DNA from: DATEMK01 sp035275625
GTDB taxonomy: Bacteria > Bacteroidota > Bacteroidia > AKYH767-A > OLB10
Length of the DNA stretch: 15,564 bases
Direction: 5' to 3'
Assembly (NCBI GenBank): GCA_035275625.1
Contig: DATEMK010000268.1
Coordinates: forward strand, 1 to 15,564
This document shows positions 1-5,360 of this stretch, one piece after another. The position numbers and the translations under genes are program-made. The notes beneath the pieces are model-generated. The model saw only the letters and a program-made list of their open reading frames with translations. It was not told the DNA's origin and ran no database searches. Numbering within the stretch: position 1 is the first letter of the stretch; the number at the start of each line of letters is the position of its first letter.

Positions 1-1542
1 GAGGCGGCTCAATAAAAATTCCATTGCTTCCATAGGGTTCATGTCGGCAAGGTGATTGCGGAGTATCCACATCTTTTGCAGCATTTCTTTATCCAGAAGA
101 AGGTCTTCTCTTCGAGTGCTGGATGCAACAAGGTCAATCGAAGGGAATACGCGTTTGTTGGAAAGCTTGCGTTCCAGCTGCAATTCCATATTTCCGGTTC
201 CTTTAAATTCTTCAAAAATAACTTCGTCCATCCGCGAGCCCGTTTCAGTTAATGCGGTGGCGATAATAGTGAGCGAACCACCGTTTTCAATTTTGCGCGC
301 AGCGCCAAAAAATCTTTTCGGACGATGCAGTGCGTTAGCATCCACCCCGCCTGATAAAATTTTTCCGCTGGCGGGAGCAGTCGTATTATAAGCACGTGCA
401 AGACGGGTGATGGAATCAAGAAGAATCACCACATCATGGCCGCATTCCACCATGCGTTTTGCTTTTTCCATGACAATGGCTGAAATTTTTACATGTTTCT
501 CAGCCGGTTCGTCAAAGGTAGAAGCCACTACTTCCGCCCTCACGCTTCGCGCCATATCCGTTACTTCCTCGGGACGCTCATCAATAAGAAGAATGATCAG
601 GTAGATTTCCGGGTGATTGGCGGCAATGGCATTTGCAATATCTTTTAATAAAACGGTTTTACCTGTTTTGGGCTGGGCAACGATCAGTCCTCTTTGCCCT
701 TTGCCAATAGGCGTAAACATATCCACCACACGGGATGACATGGTTGAATCTTTTCCTGAAAGATTTAATTTTTCAAAGGGAAAAAGGGGAGTAAGAAAAT
801 CGAACGGAACGCGGTCTCTGACTACTGCCGGTTCAAGCCCGTTGATCAAATCAACTTTCACAAGAGGAAAATATTTTTCTCCTTCTTTCGGTGGACGAAT
901 GACGCCTCTTACGGTATCTCCCGTCTTTAATCCGAATAATTTTATTTGTGACTGGGAAACATAAATATCATCAGGCGAAGCGAGATAATTGTAATCGGAT
1001 GAACGTAAAAATCCATATCCTTCAGCCATGATCTCCATCACTCCTTCACTGGTCACAATGCCATCAAAATCATAGGATGGCTCTGCGATTTTTCGCTCCC
1101 GTAAGGCTGCAGATTGCACCTGTACTACGGGCTGGGGAGGCTGGTAACCTTCAAAGCTGGGCAGGTTGGAAGATACCGGTTCACTTACCGGGTGGTTTAC
1201 CGGCTCAGCATCATTATTATTTGAACCGTCATTTGTAAAAAGGTCTTTAGCCGGTGCCGGAGACTCACCATCAGGTTTAACCGGGCTGATCCTTCTCCTT
1301 TTGGGCTTGTCGGAATCTTCTTCTTTTTTAGCCATAGTTTCTGCTTTAATTTCTACGGTTTTTGGAATTTCAAAATCCGTTTTTTTGTCTTGTGTAATTT
1401 CAGGAGAGAGCGCCTGGTGATCAAGAATTTTATAGATCAGGTCTTGTTTTCGAAGGTGCTCATAACCTTCAATTTTAAGCTGCTTTGCGATTTCTTTTAA
1501 TTCGGTCAGCAGCTTTTCGTTTAATGAAAGAATGTCGTACAT
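1..1542 (-). CDS. rho: Transcription termination factor Rho (3' end cut by window edge)
   Basis: Hexameric RNA-dependent ATPase and helicase that ends transcription of untranslated RNA. The frame is open from the ATG at 1542 to the window edge, giving 514 residues; only a short C-terminal tail should be missing. Residues 3-44 form the Rho N-terminal helical domain. Residues about 45-155 are a hydrophilic linker rich in Lys, Glu, Pro, Ser and Asn with a basic KPKRRR patch at 79-84. Residues 160-235 are the cold-shock RNA-binding domain (GYGFLR at 175-180). The ATPase follows, with Walker A QPKTGKT at 290-296 (Lys295), LIDERPEE for the catalytic Glu, and Walker B VVILLD ending at Asp376. E. coli Rho has 419 residues and lacks this linker; Bacteroidota Rho proteins commonly have an insertion here. 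The gene diverges from the DUF4293 gene across a 438-bp gap. The identity is certain; linker function is inferred. Confidence 0.98.
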   Translation of the reverse strand, partial: MYDILSLNEKLLTELKEIAKQLKIEGYEHLRKQDLIYKILDHQALSPEITQDKKTDFEIPKTVEIKAETMAKKEEDSDKPKRRRISPVKPDGESPAPAKDLFTNDGSNNNDAEPVNHPVSEPVSSNLPSFEGYQPPQPVVQVQSAALRERKIAEPSYDFDGIVTSEGVMEIMAEGYGFLRSSDYNYLASPDDIYVSQSQIKLFGLKTGDTVRGVIRPPKEGEKYFPLVKVDLINGLEPAVVRDRVPFDFLTPLFPFEKLNLSGKDSTMSSRVVDMFTPIGKGQRGLIVAQPKTGKTVLLKDIANAIAANHPEIYLIILLIDERPEEVTDMARSVRAEVVASTFDEPAEKHVKISAIVMEKAKRMVECGHDVVILLDSITRLARAYNTTAPASGKILSGGVDANALHRPKRFFGAARKIENGGSLTIIATALTETGSRMDEVIFEEFKGTGNMELQLERKLSNKRVFPSIDLVASSTRREDLLLDKEMLQKMWILRNHLADMNPMEAMEFLLSRL

Positions 1543-1600
1543 TAAAAAATTAATTTAATTTTAGAGGAGGTTTAGAAAACAAATGGTGTTTATTGCGGAA

Positions 1601-1626
1601 GAACCCGGTTAATGTTTAACCGGTTC
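1601..1626 (-). promoter_or_regulatory. Hairpin in the presumed rho leader
   Basis: The 8-bp arms CCGGTTAA and TTAACCGG are perfect and separated by only 3 nt, and GAA/TTC extends the stem past one bulged C. It lies about 60-85 nt upstream of the rho start codon. No T-run follows on the rho strand, so it is not a classical intrinsic terminator. It could be an mRNA stability or attenuation element, or a binding site for a dimeric regulator. The function is inferred. Confidence 0.4.
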
Positions 1627-1729
1627 GAGTATTATTTACCTGAGAAGTTTTATTAAGGAACTATAAAAACGAAGATTTATGTTGGCAGGAAAAAATGACT
1701 TTCTAAAGTGTGTGGTCAATATCCCGATG

Positions 1730-1761
1730 CAAGTATATAACTAAAAACGGAAACTAACAAA
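1730..1761 (-). promoter_or_regulatory. Probable rho promoter, Bacteroidota type
   Basis: On the minus strand there is TTTG (1761-1758), a 20-bp spacer and TATACTTG (1737-1730). This matches the Bacteroidota consensus of a -33 TTTG and a -7 TAnnTTTG with one mismatch and a good spacing. Transcription would start near 1723, giving rho a leader of roughly 180 nt. The site is seen in sequence; its use is inferred. Confidence 0.45.
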
Positions 1762-1820
1762 TTTTATTCTAAACTTTTAATCATTTTCATTCTTTATACC
1801 ATAATCAGGGGAATAAGTTT

Positions 1821-1828
1821 CATATTTG
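1821..1828 (+). promoter_or_regulatory. Possible -7 element for the DUF4293 gene
   Basis: CATATTTG differs from the Bacteroidota -7 consensus TAnnTTTG at one base. No clear -33 TTG sits at the right distance upstream. If it is used, the leader would be about 145 nt and would include the inverted repeat at 1886-1963. Confidence 0.22.
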
Positions 1829-1885
1829 CGGGAAGGGAGGTTTAAGGTTGACTGACGCGGCCATGAACCTTAATCCTTAATCAAT

Positions 1886-1963
1886 GCCACGAATTACACC
1901 AATTAACACAAATTTAATTAGTGTAATTAGTGCCTGCCTGCCGGCAGGCAGGAAATTAGTGGC
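1886..1963. repeat. 78-bp imperfect inverted repeat with an embedded GC-rich palindrome
   Basis: The outer arms are GCCACGAATT (1886-1895) and AATTAGTGGC (1954-1963), complementary except at one position. Inner arms AATTACAC (1892-1899) and GTGTAATT (1921-1928) also pair. The right side carries a perfect 20-bp palindrome at 1933-1952, each arm reading CCTGCCTGCC outward in. AATTAGTG occurs three times: 1916-1923, 1925-1932 directly before the palindrome, and 1954-1961 one base after it. The block looks like a dispersed intergenic element of the kind common in Bacteroidota; copies elsewhere in the genome cannot be seen here. Confidence 0.65.
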
Positions 1964-1980
1964 TCTTTAAACCTTACACC

Positions 1981-2475
1981 ATGATTCAACGAATTCAATC
2001 CATATATCTTTTAGCAGTTGTGTTGCTTTCGGTGCTTTTATTTTTTTTGCCTATCAGTACAAAAATAATTCCTGCAGATCCTGCAAAAGAAATTTTAAAA
2101 GATATTACTTATAAAACGGATTTATATGGCGTTGAAAAATATGAAAACGGAACGCTTGTTTCTGCTTCTTCAAATTTCCTTCTTATGATTCTAAATGTTG
2201 CAACCGGATTTCTTTCAGCGTTTATTATTTTTCTTTACAGGAAGCGGCTGCTGCAAATGAAGCTCACGCGGTTGTGCATTCTTTTTATAACAGCGTTCAT
2301 TGTTGTTGATTTTTATTTTTCTGATGCTTTGGGAAAAGAATATGGAGACGGTTATCAAACCATGTATCTTTCAGGGAGCTATTTTCCCATCATCCAGGTC
2401 ATTCTTCTTGTGATGGCGATGCGGGCAATAAAAAAGGATGAGGAGCTTGTTCGTTCTGCTGACCGGATAAGGTAA
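1981..2475 (+). CDS. DUF4293 family integral membrane protein
   Basis: A 164-residue protein of unknown function with four predicted membrane helices at about residues 7-25, 65-86, 98-113 and 134-150, and a charged C-terminal tail (KKDEELVRSADRIR). The opening MIQRIQSIYLL followed by a long hydrophobic stretch is typical of DUF4293, a Bacteroidota membrane family; assignment is from remembered family features. The segment between helices 1 and 2 (residues 26-64) is polar, as expected for a loop on one face of the membrane. The ATG at 1981 starts right after an intergenic inverted repeat and no Shine-Dalgarno is seen. The TAA stop (2473-2475) lies inside the first unit of the repeat array that follows. 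From memory, the gene often sits beside rho in this phylum, which the divergent neighbour here fits. No reaction can be proposed. Confidence 0.85.
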   Translation: MIQRIQSIYLLAVVLLSVLLFFLPISTKIIPADPAKEILKDITYKTDLYGVEKYENGTLVSASSNFLLMILNVATGFLSAFIIFLYRKRLLQMKLTRLCILFITAFIVVDFYFSDALGKEYGDGYQTMYLSGSYFPIIQVILLVMAMRAIKKDEELVRSADRIR

Positions 2476-2673
2476 TTAGTTGATTAGGTAATTATGGTAA
2501 TTGGTAAAACAGTTTATCCTAATTACCCAATTACCCGATTACCTAATTACCAATTACCCGATTACCCAATTACCCAATTACCCAATTACCCAATTACCTA
2601 ATTACCCAATTACCTAATTACCCAATTACCCAATTACCTTAGTTACCCAATTACCTAATTACCATAGTTACCC
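2471..2673. repeat. 8-bp-unit tandem array between convergent genes, with inverted left part
   Basis: From 2521 to 2673 there are about 19 units of AATTACCC or close variants (AATTACCT, GATTACCC, AGTTACCC), mostly 8 bp long with some 7- and 9-bp units. The left part, 2471-2502, holds about four units in the opposite orientation (GGTAATTA and variants). An 18-nt spacer (2503-2520) separates the halves, so the left part can fold on the right. The array contains the stop codon of the DUF4293 gene and the last codons and stop of the threonine aldolase gene. There are no spacers of CRISPR type. Confidence 0.9.
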
Positions 2674-3677
2674 AATGTTTTTACAAGTTCATCCAGCATG
2701 TCATCATTAAAATCAAGATGCGTTACCATTCTGATTAATTGTTTTCCGAAAGAAACTGCTTTGATGTTTTTTTGAGCAAGTTTTTTGAGGAAATCTTCGC
2801 TCTTCACATTTTCTGAAAGCTTAAAAACAATAATATTTGTATCAACCGGAAAAAGTTCTTCCACGAAAGGAAGTTTTTTTATTTCATCGCCAATGATCTT
2901 CGCACGCTTATGGTCATCTTTCAAACGTTCAATGTTATGATCAAGCGCATAAATTCCTGCGGCAGCAAGAAAACCTGCCTGTCTCATGCCACCGCCAAAA
3001 ACTTTGCGCACGCGTTTTGCTTTCCGGATATTTTCTTTGGATGATAATAAAACCGAACCCACCGGGGCTCCAAGCCCTTTTGAAAGACAAACAGAAATAG
3101 TGTCAAAATATTTTCCTGTTTCGGAGGGAGCATCTTTTGTTTCTTCCAGTGCATTGAAAATTCTCGCTCCGTCAAGATGCAATTTTAACTGGTGACGATG
3201 GCAAACTTCTTTTATTTCTTTAATGTTTTGCAATGAATAATAGCTGCCTCCGCCTTTGTTGGAAGTATTTTCGAGTGTTACCACAGCTGTAACGGGATGG
3301 TGAATATTATCGGGATTGATATTTTCTTCAATGTCTTTTGCATTCAGCCTGCCGCGGTCCCCTTTTAGCAAACGGACCGAACACCCGGAGTTGAAAGCAA
3401 TGCCACCGCCTTCATAATAATAGACGTGAGCGAGATGATCACAAATTATTTCCTGCTGTGATTGTGTAAGAATCCGGATGGCAACCTGGTTGGTCATTGT
3501 TCCGGAAGGGCAAAATAAACCGGCTTCCTTTCCGAAAATTGCCGCTGTTTTTTCTTCCAGTTTTTTTACAGAAGGATCTTCATCAAAAACATCATCGCCC
3601 ACTTCCGCAGTAAACATGGCTTCAAGCATTTCGGGTGATGGTTTGGTGACTGTGTCGCTGCGAAGGTCAATAAGCAT
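2655..3677 (-). CDS. ltaA: Low-specificity L-threonine aldolase
   Basis: PLP-dependent cytosolic enzyme that splits L-threonine and L-allo-threonine into glycine and acetaldehyde; 340 residues, the usual length. The N-terminal signature LRSDTVTKPSPEM is followed by GDDVFDEDP at 27-35. SGTM (58-61) is the phosphate-binding region, His84 in HLAHVYYYE is the probable residue stacking on the cofactor, and HLDGAR (167-172) gives the Asp169 that pairs with the pyridine nitrogen and Arg172. Lys200 in CLSKGLGAPVGS is the expected Schiff-base lysine. All key residues are present. The start is ATG at 3677. The last five residues (GNYGN) and the TAG stop are encoded by units of the adjacent repeat array, so the C-terminal tail is repeat-derived. 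The gene symbol is given by family; stereospecificity cannot be read from sequence. Confidence 0.95.
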   Translation of the reverse strand: MLIDLRSDTVTKPSPEMLEAMFTAEVGDDVFDEDPSVKKLEEKTAAIFGKEAGLFCPSGTMTNQVAIRILTQSQQEIICDHLAHVYYYEGGGIAFNSGCSVRLLKGDRGRLNAKDIEENINPDNIHHPVTAVVTLENTSNKGGGSYYSLQNIKEIKEVCHRHQLKLHLDGARIFNALEETKDAPSETGKYFDTISVCLSKGLGAPVGSVLLSSKENIRKAKRVRKVFGGGMRQAGFLAAAGIYALDHNIERLKDDHKRAKIIGDEIKKLPFVEELFPVDTNIIVFKLSENVKSEDFLKKLAQKNIKAVSFGKQLIRMVTHLDFNDDMLDELVKTLGNYGN

Positions 3678-3708
3678 TTTTTTGGAAATTTGAAATCAGT
3701 ACTTCATT

Positions 3709-3740
3709 ATTCGTAAATTCGTCCGCCTTAGGCGGATTCG
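3709..3740. repeat. GC-rich palindrome embedded in ATTCG repeats
   Basis: TCCGCCT (3722-3728) and AGGCGGA (3730-3736) form a perfect palindrome around one central base. ATTCG occurs at 3709-3713 and 3717-3721, a spacing of 8 bp, and again at 3736-3740 on the other side of the palindrome. It lies between the divergent threonine aldolase and PspC genes, so it could form a hairpin in a leader or bind a regulator. The architecture resembles that at 1916-1961. Confidence 0.6.
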
Positions 3741-3784
3741 TACCTTGAAACTTTTTATATCTTTAACTTTTAATTCTCAAATCT

Positions 3785-3961
3785 ATGGAAAAAAGACTCG
3801 TAAAAGGCGAAAAAAAAATATTTGGCGTATGCAGCGGGCTTGCAAATTATTTTGATATGGATCCGACAATAGTCCGGGTTATTTTTCTCGTGGCATTGAT
3901 CTGTTTTGGATCAGGAGGATTGCTCTATTTAATTCTTGCTATTGTAATGCCGGACAGGTAA
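3785..3961 (+). CDS. Small PspC-domain membrane protein
   Basis: A 58-residue protein from ATG 3785 to TAA 3959-3961. It is a PspC domain and nothing else: MEKRLVKGEKKIFGVCSGLA matches the family opening (K.l.R...dk.igGVcaGla), NYFDMDPTIVRVIF is the middle signature, and residues 30-54 form a hydrophobic membrane segment ending in MPDR. PspC in proteobacteria is an inner-membrane sensor partner of the phage-shock response, but no pspA, pspB or pspF is nearby. Short stand-alone PspC proteins are common in Bacteroidota, and their role is not settled. It diverges from the threonine aldolase gene across 107 bp and converges on the DUF4833-like gene. A membrane-stress role is possible and unproven. 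Confidence 0.9.
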   Translation: MEKRLVKGEKKIFGVCSGLANYFDMDPTIVRVIFLVALICFGSGGLLYLILAIVMPDR

Positions 3962-3971
3962 ATCAGAGATT

Positions 3972-4003
3972 AGTTGATTAGTTAATTAGTTAATTAGTTG
4001 ATT
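3972..4003. repeat. Four-unit 8-bp tandem repeat after the PspC gene
   Basis: The units are AGTTGATT, AGTTAATT, AGTTAATT and AGTTGATT in a row, followed by AATTTTTTT. The array starts 10 bp after the PspC stop codon and lies between two convergent genes. The unit differs in sequence from that at 2521-2673 but has the same period and composition. It contains no strong self-complementary arms, so I do not call a terminator. Confidence 0.85.
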
Positions 4004-4029
4004 AATTTTTTTCTCCGGACTCACGGCTA

Positions 4030-4620
4030 TTATTGCTGTTTCGGGAATATGTATTCGATAACGGGCTGTTTTGATTTTAATTCTTCTCCCATTACCTGGA
4101 CAAATTTTACAGAAGGAAGCCAGTTGGTTTCCTGGGCTTGCGCATATATCCGCGTTAAACGTGCATTTTTTCCGTTTAAGGGCAGGTAAGCAATTGCTTT
4201 TCCATCGGCATCTAATGTAAGAGTAACTTTTCTATTCTTAAGAGCAACAAACGAAAGGATAAAATTATCTGAGCCATCTTTTGCCGGTTCAAAATCAACT
4301 CCGAAAGCCAGCCATCGCTGAATCCATGTTAATTCTTTTTTCTCACCCCCTTCCGTGTAACGCAGCCAATAAACACTAACGGGGTTCTTGGGATCAAGCT
4401 TCCCATTTGATAAATAATTAGCTTCATATATAATAGTGTTCGTATTTTTATTCCTCTGCAAATAAAACAGAAGCGATTTGGACGAAGGAGGTACAGGAAA
4501 ATTTTTTGTAAACTGGGCAACAGTATTTGTGAGAGTTTGTTCTGCCTGTGTTTGCGCCTTTGGTTGAAAAGAATAAATCAGAAGTGAAAATGAAAGTAAA
4601 ACTACTTTGTAATAATTCAT
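4030..4620 (-). CDS. Secreted DUF4833-like protein
   Basis: A 196-residue protein with a signal peptide at about 1-23 (MNYYKVVLLSFSLLIYSFQP, then KAQ), so probably periplasmic or exported. The mature part has the motifs I associate with DUF4833: LLFYLQRNKNTNTIIYEANY (50-69), GKLDPKNPVSVYWLRYTEGG (73-92) and KELTWIQRWLAFGV (95-108). This assignment is from memory and should be checked. No catalytic motif is evident. The start is ATG at 4620, 32 bp after the stop of the CDP-alcohol phosphatidyltransferase gene on the same strand, so co-transcription is likely and a role in lipid or envelope metabolism is a reasonable guess. The gene ends facing the PspC gene. No reaction can be named. Confidence 0.7.
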   Translation of the reverse strand: MNYYKVVLLSFSLLIYSFQPKAQTQAEQTLTNTVAQFTKNFPVPPSSKSLLFYLQRNKNTNTIIYEANYLSNGKLDPKNPVSVYWLRYTEGGEKKELTWIQRWLAFGVDFEPAKDGSDNFILSFVALKNRKVTLTLDADGKAIAYLPLNGKNARLTRIYAQAQETNWLPSVKFVQVMGEELKSKQPVIEYIFPKQQ

Positions 4621-4652
4621 ACGTTTATTATAATGATTAATTTTTAATTTTT

Positions 4653-5348
4653 TTAATTCTTTTTCCTAAGCTCTATCCTGCAGTGATTCAGCCTGTCAAT
4701 GGCTGTGTAATTTGCAAGCACCGCAACAATCAAAATGGGTAAAGTGAATATGGTCATCGTTTCAAATACGTGAAAAGGCAGAAAGCTGATATGAAGCTTG
4801 TAATCACCGCCAATGAATGCCGAAGTAATACCACAGGTGACTGCAGAAACACCTATAATCACAACCCGTTCGGGGCGCTGCATTAAGCCAACGGTACATT
4901 GAATTCCCAAACCTTCGGCACGCGCACGTGTGTAGCTTACCATGATAGAACCGATGGATGCAAGAAATGTAATGAGGGCACCAATAAAATAATGATGCGA
5001 AACAAGATAATAGCAGATGCCAAGGAACATGAACAATTCACTGTAACGATCCAGGACAGAATCGTACAATGCTCCGAATTTTGAAGTCATTTTTCCAATG
5101 CGTGCAACTTGCCCGTCAAGCATATCGAAAATTCCGGCAAAAAGAATTATTCCGCCTCCCGCTCCCACATAAGATAAATCCGGTCTTTCGCCAATTTCGC
5201 CCCCGATAATAAACACGATTGCGGCAATAATATTTAATATTAAGCCAATAGTGGTAATTGCATTGGGGGTTACATTCATGCGAACCAGCAACCTTACCAG
5301 CGGGTTGATGATTTTGTAAACTGTTTCCTGCGCAATTTCTTTCAGCAT
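4653..5348 (-). CDS. CDP-alcohol phosphatidyltransferase family membrane enzyme
   Basis: An integral membrane enzyme that moves a phosphatidyl (or similar) group from a CDP-lipid to an alcohol head group. The family signature D(x2)DG(x2)AR(x8)G(x3)D(x3)D is complete: Asp75, Asp78-Gly79, Ala82-Arg83, Gly92, Asp96 and Asp100, within DMLDGQVAR and GALYDSVLDR. Several hydrophobic segments flank it, at about 29-49, 64-74, 102-115, 120-140 and near the C terminus. An in-frame TTG lies one codon upstream, but I chose the ATG at 5348, giving 231 residues. It begins 12 bp after the stop of the DUF5686 gene and is followed by the DUF4833-like gene, so all three probably share a transcript. The head group is not fixed by the motif: phosphatidylinositol(-phosphate), phosphatidylglycerophosphate or phosphatidylserine synthase are all possible. 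Family certain, substrate unknown. Confidence 0.93.
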   Translation of the reverse strand: MLKEIAQETVYKIINPLVRLLVRMNVTPNAITTIGLILNIIAAIVFIIGGEIGERPDLSYVGAGGGIILFAGIFDMLDGQVARIGKMTSKFGALYDSVLDRYSELFMFLGICYYLVSHHYFIGALITFLASIGSIMVSYTRARAEGLGIQCTVGLMQRPERVVIIGVSAVTCGITSAFIGGDYKLHISFLPFHVFETMTIFTLPILIVAVLANYTAIDRLNHCRIELRKKN

Positions 5349-5360
5349 CAATGAATAAAA

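Larger units (their letters stand above)
1543..1980. other. 438-bp intergenic region between divergent rho and the DUF4293 gene
   Basis: No convincing gene is seen here on either strand. It holds a probable rho promoter (1730-1761), a hairpin in the presumed rho leader (1601-1626), a possible rightward promoter (1821-1828), and a second inverted repeat with arms TTAAGGTT and AACCTTAA at 1842-1849 and 1866-1873. It ends with a 78-bp imperfect inverted repeat carrying a GC-rich palindrome (1886-1963). Confidence 0.7.

Noticed and set aside
52..1420. Several rightward open frames opposite rho
   Set aside because: They are antisense shadows of a continuous, fully recognisable rho frame.
2521..2673. 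CRISPR-like array
   Set aside because: Units are about 8 bp and contiguous, with no unique spacers and no cas genes nearby; it is a simple tandem repeat.
3972..4010. Intrinsic terminator after the PspC gene
   Set aside because: There is a T-run at the end but no convincing GC-rich stem before it.
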